From Aquibacillus koreensis (GTDB taxonomy: Bacteria; Bacillota; Bacilli; Bacillales; Amphibacillaceae): a stretch of DNA of 64,000 bases. Below are positions 8,506 to 15,867 of the stretch, piece after piece. The notes beneath the pieces are model-generated. The model was not told the origin of the DNA. It was given only the letters and a program-made list of their open reading frames with translations, and did not search any database. The stretch covers positions 19,408 to 83,407 of the forward strand of contig NZ_JAOALK010000027.1 of NCBI RefSeq assembly GCF_025154055.1, read 5' to 3'. The position numbers and the translations under genes are program-made. Each line of letters starts with the position of its first letter. Positions within the stretch are counted from its first letter, which is position 1.

Positions 8506-9744
8506 CTAGATTACTAATTTAACTGTTTCACTATTTTTATCTAACTGCAAGGTTGCTTTCTTGTCTCCACATACTAGGTCATAGTCACCTAGGAATCCTT
8601 CAAATGTAAGCATTCCGTCGCTATCTGTTTTCACAGTCAGATTGGTATTCCAATCTTGCTTAATTAGACGCTTTAATGTGTTATAAGCAGGTTTTGGACT
8701 ATTGTCACTTCTTAGGAAACCAGCAGGTGCACCAAGCCAAGCACCATCATCACTGAAGGTCCAGTTTGTGATTGCTTCTACTAATGGATGTTTAAACAGA
8801 ATTGAATACATTTCTTCCACTTCTTTTGCCTGACGCGCTTCATATTCCGGAGTAGAAGGCCATTCTGGAATTTGATAATCATTCAAGTCTTCGATTTCAG
8901 CTGGCATAATATGCCCGGAAATAAGCGTGTTTTCTGTAAAATGTATTGGCAAGCCAAAATGAGAGAAGCGCTCTAATACTTGTTCTAATTTTTCGCGCCC
9001 CCAATACCCTTGGTGTTGGTGTGACTGAATACCAATCGCATCAATCGGAACACCAGCGCTTAAGCATCCATCTATAAGAATTTCATAGTTGATTGATGTG
9101 TTAAAGTCATTTAGCAATAACGTTGCATTAGGGTTTGATTCACGCGTTTTTGCAAACATCTCTTTGACAATTCCAACGCGACCTAAGTCTTTACTAATTC
9201 TAGTAATCCCATTATCGTATTTATCAAAAATAGGCATAATCACTACTTCATTAATGACATCCCACATATCAATTAATCCTTTAAAATCTGTTACGTCTCG
9301 CTCAATTCGGTCAAACTGCGCCTTAAGGATTTCTTCATTACTCATATCAAGTAGCCAGGGGGCTGTTCCTGTGTGCCAGCAAAGCGGATGTCCTTTGACC
9401 GTCATGTTTCTATTTCTATCTTTTAGATATTGTGCAGCAGCTTTTAATTCCTTTGTCTTTGGATTTCCTTTTTCAGGCTCAAATCCTCCCCAGTAGAATG
9501 GTAATGTTCCGAAGTTAAAAACGTCAAAAAACTTATCCATTTTGTCTTCTAAATAGGATAGATTTTCTGTTGTATCCGTTGCATTTGCAACCCTAACCGC
9601 ATCAAAAATCCCTGAACCAAATAGAAACTGATGGTTTGTATGCGTTAGTGAGACTTCTTGATCAACAACAGGATTTCCTGAAGCATCTACTAGCTTAATA
9701 GTCTTTTTCCCCATTCGGTGTTGAAGCTCATTTATTTGTCCCAT
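8506..9744 (-). CDS. GH10 endo-1,4-beta-xylanase, cytoplasmic type
   Basis: 412 aa, no signal peptide, so it probably cleaves imported xylo-oligosaccharides inside the cell. A short N-terminal beta domain (residues 14-45) precedes the GH10 barrel: KGHPLCWH at 117-124, acid/base E166 in WDVINE, SHQHQGYWG after strand 6, and nucleophile E271 in HFTENT (most GH10 enzymes have TELD here). A small beta domain ends the protein (residues 375-412). The start at ATG 9744 follows GGAGGTTACATA. A longer frame upstream has no ribosome site. A cre-like site lies at 9780-9793. Confidence 0.9.
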   Translation of the reverse strand: MGQINELQHRMGKKTIKLVDASGNPVVDQEVSLTHTNHQFLFGSGIFDAVRVANATDTTENLSYLEDKMDKFFDVFNFGTLPFYWGGFEPEKGNPKTKELKAAAQYLKDRNRNMTVKGHPLCWHTGTAPWLLDMSNEEILKAQFDRIERDVTDFKGLIDMWDVINEVVIMPIFDKYDNGITRISKDLGRVGIVKEMFAKTRESNPNATLLLNDFNTSINYEILIDGCLSAGVPIDAIGIQSHQHQGYWGREKLEQVLERFSHFGLPIHFTENTLISGHIMPAEIEDLNDYQIPEWPSTPEYEARQAKEVEEMYSILFKHPLVEAITNWTFSDDGAWLGAPAGFLRSDNSPKPAYNTLKRLIKQDWNTNLTVKTDSDGMLTFEGFLGDYDLVCGDKKATLQLDKNSETVKLVI

Positions 9745-9779
9745 TATGTAACCTCCGTTAAGTAACAAGCATGTATTTA

Positions 9780-9793
9780 AGAAAACGCTTTCA
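9780..9793 (-). promoter_or_regulatory. cre-like CcpA site upstream of xylanase
   Basis: On the minus strand TGAAAGCGTTTTCT, matching the B. subtilis consensus TGWAANCGNTNWCA at 13 of 14 positions. It is 36 bp upstream of the xylanase start and fits glucose repression of the gene. Confidence 0.75.
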
Positions 9794-9855
9794 CGTCTCT
9801 TGTGAGTATTCTACCAAAATTCATTTCAATAGAAAACAAATTAGTCTTATGCCTG

Positions 9856-9923
9856 GTGTAAACGTGGGGACGGTTCTCCTGTTTCCAAAATGGAAACAGA
9901 AGAACCGTCCCTCCGTTTACGTT
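9856..9923. repeat. Dispersed repeat copy 5 (full)
   Basis: GTAAACGTGGGGACGGTTCT, inner CCTGTTTCC/GGAAACAGA, AGAACCGTCCCTCCGTTTAC. It directly abuts the stop codon of the SDR gene on the minus strand, upstream of the xylanase promoter. Confidence 0.93.
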
Positions 9924-10643
9924 TTATGGATTTGTCGACCAAAGTCCTGCTGATTTGATGAATGTTCTACGGTTTAGTTTCAATCCTGAGATCACTAATT
10001 CAGCAAGGTCTTCTGGGTGCATGACTCGTTCTGGATCACCTGTAATCAGGTTTGATTCATTGGCTAAATCAGTAACAACGGTACTCGGCGTTAATGCAGT
10101 AACACGAATGTTATGCTTGCGTACTTCTAACATTAAAGATTCTGTTAGTCCTAAAACACCAAACTTCGAAGCACTGTAAGCACTTGTAACAGGTGCACCT
10201 TTCTGACCTGCTGTAGAAGAAATATTAATAATATCTCCTGTTTTTCTTTCAATCATTTCAGGCAGAACCGCTCGTGTGACGTTATAAACGCCCATTAGAT
10301 TTACTTGAATGATGTTCTCCCACTCATTTGGGGCAAGGTCAAGAAAGCCACCGAACTTCGCTGTCCCTGCATTATTGATTAAAATATCAATCGGACCAAG
10401 ATCCGCTTTAATATGATCGACTGCATGTGTAACTGCATCAAGATCAGCCACGTTGGCAGAAGCTGCCGAAATATTTACAGCATAAGATTCTGTTATTTCT
10501 GCGGCTACTTTCTCCAAATTTTCCAAGCTTAAACCAATCAAACCAACGTTCACACCTTCTTTAGCTAAAGCGATTGCAGTAGAACGTCCAATGCCTCTTC
10601 CAGCTCCAGTAACAATTGCTGTTTTTCCGTGTAAAGATGTCAT
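9924..10643 (-). CDS. SDR family oxidoreductase, 3-ketoacyl-ACP reductase-like
   Basis: 239-aa classical short-chain dehydrogenase. The NADP(H) Rossmann motif TGAGRGIG is at 12-19, NNAG at 90-93, and the catalytic set is Ser142/143 (ISSTAG), Tyr156 and Lys160 (SAYSASK). It resembles FabG-like proteins often annotated as 3-ketoacyl-ACP reductase, but it stands alone without fatty-acid genes, so another carbonyl substrate is likely. The start ATG has AAGGAGTGATTTTTA upstream. It reads toward the xylanase gene but is separated from it by a repeat copy. Confidence 0.85.
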   Translation of the reverse strand: MTSLHGKTAIVTGAGRGIGRSTAIALAKEGVNVGLIGLSLENLEKVAAEITESYAVNISAASANVADLDAVTHAVDHIKADLGPIDILINNAGTAKFGGFLDLAPNEWENIIQVNLMGVYNVTRAVLPEMIERKTGDIINISSTAGQKGAPVTSAYSASKFGVLGLTESLMLEVRKHNIRVTALTPSTVVTDLANESNLITGDPERVMHPEDLAELVISGLKLNRRTFIKSAGLWSTNP

Positions 10644-10896
10644 TAAAAATCACTCCTTCATTATTAACCACATGTATTATTCCCAATAAGAGGGAAAGAA
10701 ATTACTAACCTAAATATGTGCACTATTTTAATATACCAAGCTCATTTTACTAGATAAAGGAATTTGTTTATTAAGATGGTCGAAGTCGATGGTTGAGATG
10801 GCGGAAATGCAGACATGGACTTTTAAATAAGCTTAACGTTTCCATTATTGGACAAACTAAGGATACTAAATATAGTTGTGAAGGAGTATTAATTTT

Positions 10897-11112
10897 ATGT
10901 CTGAAGAAACTTTTTATATAAGAAATGTTATAGATAAGGAAACAATCCAAGAAATTGAGAAAATCTTAAATCAAGTTAATGGAATGGAGAGAGTATTAAT
11001 AGATACGGATGATGGAGAAGTTAAGGTAGAATTTTATGGAGATAAAGTAATGATTGAAGAAGTTAACAGGATTTTAGAGGAGCATCGTTATCAAGTGGAA
11101 AGAAAAGATTAG
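10897..11112 (+). CDS. 71-aa protein with an HMA-like fold lacking the metal-binding cysteines
   Basis: The sequence alternates strand-helix-strand-strand-helix-strand: FYIRNVID, then IQEIEKILNQVNGMERVLIDTDDGEVKVEFYGD in two parts, then IEEVNRILEEHRYQV. This is the spacing of heavy-metal-associated (ferredoxin-like) domains of copper chaperones, but no cysteine is present. The ATG is preceded by GAAGGAGTATTAATTTT. It is monocistronic, with a strong terminator at 11161-11190. It may be a degenerate or regulatory HMA domain; the fold assignment is inference. Confidence 0.65.
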   Translation: MSEETFYIRNVIDKETIQEIEKILNQVNGMERVLIDTDDGEVKVEFYGDKVMIEEVNRILEEHRYQVERKD

Positions 11113-11160
11113 AACTGCTTTCCTTACTTTAGATGCATTTGTAAAATCATTACAAAAGGT

Positions 11161-11190
11161 AAAATCAGAGGGAAAACCCTCTGATTTTTA
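11161..11190. terminator. Bidirectional intrinsic terminator
   Basis: AAAATCAGAGGG-AAAA-CCCTCTGATTTTT. Perfect 12-bp stem with A-run and T-run, between the convergent 71-aa and 78-aa genes. Confidence 0.92.
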
Positions 11191-11199
11191 TAATACTTA

Positions 11200-11436
11200 T
11201 TACCTGTGTTTTAATCGGATTGCCCGATGCATAAGAGCTGCATCCTTACCTAATTTTGATCTTTGATTTATATATGGCTCAAGCTGTCTCAAGAAAATGT
11301 CATCACAATGTCTACTAGGGCCATATTTTCGATAACAAGCATCATGTTGCCTGCAAAAGGCATCTAGTTGATTTGTGGGTGGGCCAGGGCCACTACATCT
11401 AGGGCCACAATAACGATAGCCAGGTAAGCATGGCAT
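11200..11436 (-). CDS. Phospholipase A2-like domain protein (parvovirus VP1-like)
   Basis: 78 aa. YCGPRCSGPGPP resembles the calcium-binding loop YCGPG of phospholipase A2 and FCRQHDACYRKYG is the catalytic HD helix (HDxCY). The order and spacing match the PLA2-like domain of parvovirus VP1, a name that has also been attached to small Bacillus proteins. No signal peptide is present. The start codon ATG has GAAAGGAGGATTCCC upstream. A role in spores or in membrane lysis is possible but not shown. Confidence 0.75.
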   Translation of the reverse strand: MPCLPGYRYCGPRCSGPGPPTNQLDAFCRQHDACYRKYGPSRHCDDIFLRQLEPYINQRSKLGKDAALMHRAIRLKHR

Positions 11437-11634
11437 GGGAATCCTCCTTTCTCCATATAGCTTTGTTCTGTAAGCAAACTATCCTGCCATTATAGAGCTC
11501 AAATTTATTAAGATCGGTTACAAGTAGCTAGGATTTTTTGCTCAATCCAAAATATCTCGAGTTAAAATTATGAAGACATTAGCGAAATGAAGGAATGCAC
11601 CCATGTAAATGGATTGAAAATTTCCTTTAGTCAA

Positions 11635-11892
11635 TTACCAGAAAAAAAGCGGTAGTAAGCTTAATGTTGCGATTGATCCCAATGCAACGCCCCATCCTAA
11701 TCCACTTCCATAGCCACCCCAGCCATAACCATAACCACCTAATTGTTTAGGGCGATCAATTGGTCTTAAGAAAACTTGGTGACGGTCAACGTGCTCGATA
11801 ATTCCTTTGTGAACTTTACCGCCATGGCATCTAATTTCTACTGCTCTACCTCGATATTTATTGCATAATCCGTGATAATGTCCAATAGACAT
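11635..11892 (-). CDS. Small Gly/Tyr/Trp-rich protein, possibly spore-associated
   Basis: 85 aa if started at ATG 11892, which has GGGGGTG about 6 bases upstream. A longer frame to 11988 lacks a ribosome site. The N-terminal half (GRAVEIRCHGGKVHKGIIEHVDRHQVFLRPI) looks like a small SH3/Sm-type beta barrel. It is followed by a GGYGYGWGGYGSGLGWG linker and a hydrophobic tail LGSIATLSLLPLFF. Such composition occurs in small Bacillus spore or surface proteins. Function unknown. Confidence 0.6.
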   Translation of the reverse strand: MSIGHYHGLCNKYRGRAVEIRCHGGKVHKGIIEHVDRHQVFLRPIDRPKQLGGYGYGWGGYGSGLGWGVALGSIATLSLLPLFFW

Positions 11893-12168
11893 CGTTTCAC
11901 CCCCATATATTTTATTGTATGAATGGTTCCAACAAATGGAAGGGACAGGTGAACCAAGGTAAATGTGGAGTTTAAGATATGGTTTCATTCTATTTCTATG
12001 TAATCGAAAGGGCCTTAGTTTAGTGCAACAAGATTTAATGAAGATATATCCAACATTCGCCCTTCCACTTACCGATTGATTAATCTCCTAATACGATATG
12101 GCAGAGTAGTATATTTTTAAAAATAATAGGAAAAAATGGGAAATACATGATAATTAGGGGCATACTTA

Positions 12169-12957
12169 ATGAATAACTACACAAATGACAATAAAGCTAG
12201 ACGATACAAGGCGCATGTTAGCACACTCGGAACTACACAATTCCACTTAAGAAACCCATATATTGTAGCTTGGTGGAGTGCGGCGTTTCCCGGTTTTGGG
12301 CACTTATTGTTATCAAAATATATAAGAGGGTATATGTTATTTATTTGGGAAGTAATTGTTAATGTAAAAGCCCACATTAATATGGCGATGATTTACTCCT
12401 TTCAAGGGGAAATTGAAATGGCAAAAGATATTTTGGATACACGGTGGATGCTTATTTATATTCCAGTTTATCTCTTTGCGATCTGGGATAGTTATCGAAC
12501 GACAGTGGATATGAATAAAGTGTACATATTAGCTGAGCGAGAAGATCATCACTTTAATTCATTTGTTATATCACCATTTGAAATTAACTATTTAGATAAA
12601 AGAAATCCGGTTTTAGCGTTTATATGGTCGTTATTTGTACCTGGACTAGGTCAACTGTATATTCATAGAATCTTGACTGCAGCTTTTGTTGTCATATGGT
12701 CTGTCGTCTTTTTTTATTATTCTCATGCGCTTGAAGCGATAACGTTTTTATTTTTGGGGGAAATAGAAAATGCAACTGTTGTTTTGAATGCAGAATGGCT
12801 ATTGTTTTTCCCATCACTCTATGGATTTGCCACGTATGATTCCTATACGGCGACAGTAGAAAACAATAAGCTATACGAAAAAGAACAAAGAAAGTATTTT
12901 GTGGAGAATTATCAAGGGAATAACTTTAAGATCCTGAAAGGACAAAAGGTGAAGTAA
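12169..12957 (+). CDS. Membrane protein with internal duplication, unknown
   Basis: 262 aa. Two homologous halves align over about 95 residues: NPYIVAWWSAAFPGFGHLLL, then QGEIEMAKDILDTRWMLIYI and FAIWDSYRTTVDMNKVY, against NPVLAFIWSLFVPGLGQLYI, then LGEIENATVVLNAEWLLFFP and FATYDSYTATVENNKLY. Each half has a PGFGxL/PGLGQLY turn like the TM2-type hairpin, a GEIE motif and a DSY motif. The start ATG follows AGGGG. The next gene begins 2 bp after the stop, so the two are co-translated. Confidence 0.7.
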   Translation: MNNYTNDNKARRYKAHVSTLGTTQFHLRNPYIVAWWSAAFPGFGHLLLSKYIRGYMLFIWEVIVNVKAHINMAMIYSFQGEIEMAKDILDTRWMLIYIPVYLFAIWDSYRTTVDMNKVYILAEREDHHFNSFVISPFEINYLDKRNPVLAFIWSLFVPGLGQLYIHRILTAAFVVIWSVVFFYYSHALEAITFLFLGEIENATVVLNAEWLLFFPSLYGFATYDSYTATVENNKLYEKEQRKYFVENYQGNNFKILKGQKVK

Positions 12958-12959
12958 TC

Positions 12960-13433
12960 ATGATGCAGGTATTTTCTACCTTTGAAAATAATGCCTTTAC
13001 TGAACTAGCGATTACAACGCTAGAAAAAAAGGGAATAAAGAAGGAACAAATATTTATTGTACCACTTGATAATCGACAAGAGTCACCTAAGTTATTTGAC
13101 ACACTTCACCGATCAGATGGAACCACTTTTATTGATATTGGTTTGGCACTTGCAACAGCTTTTTCAGTGATTGGAGCTAGTATAGGGTTTAAATTTGCAT
13201 GGGGTCCGATATATTGGGGACTAATCGGTGCTTTTTTAGGGTTTCTACTAGGATTTATTATTCGTCTATTTACTGAAGTCATTCTTAAAAAGAAAAAGAG
13301 AAAATTAAAGGGGAAGCATTCAGAGGTCATTGTCATTGTAGAATGCGAAAAAAGATTCGCTGAACTAGTAGAAAATATACTCTGGGCTCACTATGCCATA
13401 GGCGTAGCAAAAGTAATCTCCGGGGCAGAGTAA
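12960..13433 (+). CDS. Membrane protein with glycine-rich hairpin, unknown
   Basis: 157 aa. The soluble N-terminal part (residues 1-55) resembles a flavodoxin-sized alpha/beta piece (VFSTFENNAFTELAITTLEKKGI). A glycine-rich double membrane span follows (GLALATAFSVIGASIG, YWGLIGAFLGFLLGFIIRLF), then a basic stretch KKKKRKLKGKH and a C-terminal alpha/beta tail. The overall plan is like general-stress glycine-zipper membrane proteins. It is the second gene of an operon with the duplicated membrane protein. Its TAA stop lies in the outer arm of a repeat. Confidence 0.65.
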   Translation: MMQVFSTFENNAFTELAITTLEKKGIKKEQIFIVPLDNRQESPKLFDTLHRSDGTTFIDIGLALATAFSVIGASIGFKFAWGPIYWGLIGAFLGFLLGFIIRLFTEVILKKKKRKLKGKHSEVIVIVECEKRFAELVENILWAHYAIGVAKVISGAE

Positions 13434-13500
13434 ACAGAGGGACGGTTCTTGCGTTCACGTTTTGTAAAACGTGAACACAAGAACCGTCCCCATGTTCACG
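13431..13500. repeat. Dispersed repeat copy 6 (full, inner-arm variant)
   Basis: TAAACAGAGGGACGGTTCT, inner TGCGTTCACG/CGTGAACACA, AGAACCGTCCCCATGTTCACG. The usual GTTTCC/GGAAAC pair is replaced on both sides by GTTCAC/GTGAAC, a compensating change. It fills the gap of a convergent gene pair and gives a stop codon to both genes (TAA on plus, TGA on minus). Confidence 0.93.
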
Positions 13501-14035
13501 ATTTGGCTCTTTTTGGCCAGATATAATTGCTAATGGAGATGGCAAAATCGATGCCAAGTACGAGTGACCATGTCATCCATACTCCTTTTAATGATTCTGT
13601 TCGGATAGGATCTTGGATTAGGAAGATTACGCCTAATAAAAGTGCTGAACCGATCAAGTAAGCGAGCACGTGACTGCCGAACCCTTTGATATAATGATGT
13701 GCATACTCCATACCATAGCGTTGTTTTGGTTTTTGTCCTTGTTTTAAAATGTAATATTGGAATCGCACGTCCGCCCAGGCAATCATCGATTTACCAAAAG
13801 CTAGCGAAACCCCAATATAAACCGCTGCTATACCGTGGGCTACCGTCGCAGTTGCCCCTCTGTACAAATCAATACTTGTAATAATTAGTAACAGCATGTC
13901 GATGACAGGTGTTAATGCTAGGAATACCATCCCTAATTTTGGACGCTTTAGCATATAACGCGTCACAAACCCCAAGGTAATAACAACCCAAAATCCAATC
14001 TCACATGCAACGATCATCCATCCGATAAAACTCAT
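13496..14035 (-). CDS. Integral membrane protein, unknown
   Basis: 179 aa with five or so hydrophobic segments and a conserved-looking KSMIAWADVRFQYYILKQGQKPKQRYG loop. Similar uncharacterised proteins occur in other bacilli. The start ATG has AGAGGGGATACA upstream. It is divergent from a TetR regulator and its promoter (TTGTAT-17-TACAAT, 14077-14105) is flanked by two matching inverted repeats, so the regulator very probably controls it. The TGA stop lies inside a dispersed repeat. Confidence 0.75.
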   Translation of the reverse strand: MSFIGWMIVACEIGFWVVITLGFVTRYMLKRPKLGMVFLALTPVIDMLLLIITSIDLYRGATATVAHGIAAVYIGVSLAFGKSMIAWADVRFQYYILKQGQKPKQRYGMEYAHHYIKGFGSHVLAYLIGSALLLGVIFLIQDPIRTESLKGVWMTWSLVLGIDFAISISNYIWPKRAKS

Positions 14036-14053
14036 TGTATCCCCTCTTTTACA

Positions 14054-14115
14054 ATACAGTTGTACTAATTAAGGTGATTGTAACATGGCTTTTTAAATAA
14101 TACAACTGTATTATT
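14054..14115. promoter_or_regulatory. Pair of TetR-type operators in the divergent promoter region
   Basis: Site 1 is ATACAGTTGTAC (14054-14065). Site 2 is AATAATACAACTGTATTATT (14096-14115), a perfect inverted repeat with a 2-base centre. The two share ATACAnnTGTA. Site 2 covers the -35 of the minus-strand promoter and lies just upstream of the TetR promoter. Site 1 lies between the minus-strand -10 and its gene. Confidence 0.75.
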
Positions 14116-14118
14116 AAA

Positions 14119-14147
14119 TTGATTGAATAGGTCTTTCCTGCTAATAT
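14119..14147 (+). promoter_or_regulatory. Promoter of the TetR gene, predicted leaderless transcript
   Basis: TTGATT, 17-base spacer, TAATAT, ending 6 bases before the ATG. A start point about 7 bases after the -10 would be the A of the start codon, and no ribosome site is visible. Confidence 0.55.
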
Positions 14148-14153
14148 AAAACT

Positions 14154-14750
14154 ATGCCAAAAATAGTAGATCATGAAAAAAGAAAAAAACAAATTGCAGA
14201 AGCGACATGGCAAGTCATCTTACACAAAGGAATGGAAGGAGCGACGGTCAGGAATATTGCCAAGGAAGCAGGATTATCCTTAGGCGCACTGAGGCATTAT
14301 TTTTCCACACAGGACGAGCTACTGGTCTATGCGATGAAGCTTGTAAAAGAAAATGCGATGATCCGAGTGAATGAGATTATAAAGCGTGATTTACCAGCAA
14401 AGGAAAAAGTGATCCAAGTTTTATTAGAAATTGTGCCAATCAACAAAGAAACGATGGCTGAGATGGAAGTATGGTTTGCTTTCACGTTCTATGCCAGGCA
14501 CAAGGAAGATGTATTTGGTGTCGAGGGTGATGGGATTTTTAAAGGAGTTCAGAATGTTATTCGTTATCTAGACCAATCCGGTATGTTACGGGAAGGTTTG
14601 AACAAGGATATCGAGTCAGAAAAATTATATGCGATTGTTGATGGTATTGCTCTGCATGCCATGCTTGAACCACATCGTGTAAACAAAGATCGGATCATCC
14701 AAACGTTGAGAAATCATATTGATTCACTTTGTGTAAGTGCGTCTAACTAG
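14154..14750 (+). CDS. TetR family transcriptional regulator
   Basis: 198 aa. The N-terminal helix-turn-helix (residues 8-55: VILHKGMEGATVRNIAKEAG, then LSLGALRHYFSTQDELL) is typical, and the C-terminal part fits the BetI/PksA-like ligand-binding class. It is divergent from the membrane protein at 13496-14035 and two matching operators lie between them, so it probably represses that gene and itself. No Shine-Dalgarno sequence precedes the ATG, consistent with a leaderless mRNA. Confidence 0.9.
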   Translation: MPKIVDHEKRKKQIAEATWQVILHKGMEGATVRNIAKEAGLSLGALRHYFSTQDELLVYAMKLVKENAMIRVNEIIKRDLPAKEKVIQVLLEIVPINKETMAEMEVWFAFTFYARHKEDVFGVEGDGIFKGVQNVIRYLDQSGMLREGLNKDIESEKLYAIVDGIALHAMLEPHRVNKDRIIQTLRNHIDSLCVSASN

Positions 14751-14828
14751 TGAGTACACGGATTAGACGTGCTACAACAGACTGAGGCTTTGAGGATATC
14801 TGAGTATGATTGATGGGGGAGTGTTACT

Positions 14829-14999
14829 GTGGAATTAATCATATTCCTAGTTATCATTATTGGTATTGTGTACGGCTGGCGGGACTATAAAAAGAAGGCA
14901 AAGGCGGCAGAAAATGAAGAAGTAAGAAATACGTTTGTACCGTTGTTTTTATTAGCGCTCTTGGTTGTGTTAATCGTGTACGTATTTATTTTTAGTTAA
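14829..14999 (+). CDS. 56-aa membrane protein
   Basis: Starts at GTG with GGGGGAG 8 bases upstream. Two hydrophobic helices (ELIIFLVIIIGIVYGW and PLFLLALLVVLIVYVFIF) flank a basic/acidic loop DYKKKAKAAENEEVRN, giving a helical hairpin with both ends probably outside. It is short enough to be missed by length cut-offs. It follows the TetR gene by 78 bp on the same strand and may be co-transcribed. Function unknown. Confidence 0.65.
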   Translation: MELIIFLVIIIGIVYGWRDYKKKAKAAENEEVRNTFVPLFLLALLVVLIVYVFIFS

Positions 15000-15048
15000 C
15001 AATAAGCGCTTTAAGTACATATGAAAAAAGTATTTCCAAATAATCCAA

Positions 15049-15082
15049 AACGTGAACAGGAGAACCGTCCCCATGTTCACGT
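15049..15082 (-). repeat. Dispersed repeat copy 7 (half)
   Basis: ACGTGAACAGGAGAACCGTCCCCATGTTCACGT. One half unit with GTGAAC/GTTCAC ends. It provides the TGA stop of the gene at 15077-15604. Confidence 0.88.
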
Positions 15083-15604
15083 TTTTAGAAGTTTGTATAG
15101 TGTTTCTTTTTCGTCAACGGTAATGAATATTCTAGTTAACTTACTATTTTTTCTGTATGCTACTGGTTCGTGTAATACGATTTCAAAGGTAGGATCATCT
15201 AACCCTAGTAACGAAAGGTCGAGTACTTCCTTGTTTTTCTTATCTTGTTCATAATTGATATTGCCATTAAGGATTTCTTTAATGTTATCCGTTTTGATTG
15301 TAAGCTTAGGTCTAACGCCAATTTTGATAGACAATGTATCCCCTGATAATTCAATAGGATTTCTGATTACTGCTTGTAGGTCTACAATTAGAAAAACAAA
15401 CATAACGATAGCTAGCAATAGGTGAATCCAATGTAAAAGCGGACTCCAGTTATACAAAAGGAAAGATATTGCTACAGTTTCGATCACAATAACAACAAGC
15501 ATGGCACAAATGAATCCAATGTAACCAGATTTTTTGTGATAGGAAAAAGAATAGGTTTCCTGGTTAGTTTCTTTACTTTTCTTTACTAGTGTGGGACTAT
15601 TCAT
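15077..15604 (-). CDS. Membrane protein with C-terminal PH-like domain, unknown
   Basis: 175 aa. A polar N-terminus is followed by two hydrophobic helices (about 30-50 and 58-77), then a beta-rich cytoplasmic domain (PIELSGDTLSIKIGVRPKLTI to the end) like the PH-type domains of small Bacillus membrane proteins. The ATG has GGAGATCTCCATT upstream. Its stop is in the end of a half repeat. Function unknown. Confidence 0.65.
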   Translation of the reverse strand: MNSPTLVKKSKETNQETYSFSYHKKSGYIGFICAMLVVIVIETVAISFLLYNWSPLLHWIHLLLAIVMFVFLIVDLQAVIRNPIELSGDTLSIKIGVRPKLTIKTDNIKEILNGNINYEQDKKNKEVLDLSLLGLDDPTFEIVLHEPVAYRKNSKLTRIFITVDEKETLYKLLKT

Positions 15605-15806
15605 AATGGAGATCTCCTCGTATCATTCTACTAGTTATATATTATATTATAGATTGGCATGTTTTTGACATAAAATAGAAGCGGATTCCATGAAATATCA
15701 TGCTGCCTAAAAACTTGTACTTGATCATCAAGCTTCAGGGGTGTATCAAGAACATATAAAATAATGTATGTCAGTCACGTAGTGTGTAAGTAGGCGGACA
15801 GAAACT

Positions 15807-15856
15807 AAAAATGTTGCATCCATGATATTTCCGTATCATGGATGCAACATTTTACT
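15807..15856 (-). terminator. Strong intrinsic terminator of the isomerase/epimerase gene
   Basis: A perfect 20-bp stem, AAAATGTTGCATCCATGATA with its complement, around a 6-base loop. On the minus strand it ends in TTTTT, 12 bp after the stop. Confidence 0.93.
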
Positions 15857-15867
15857 AAAAGGGCTAT

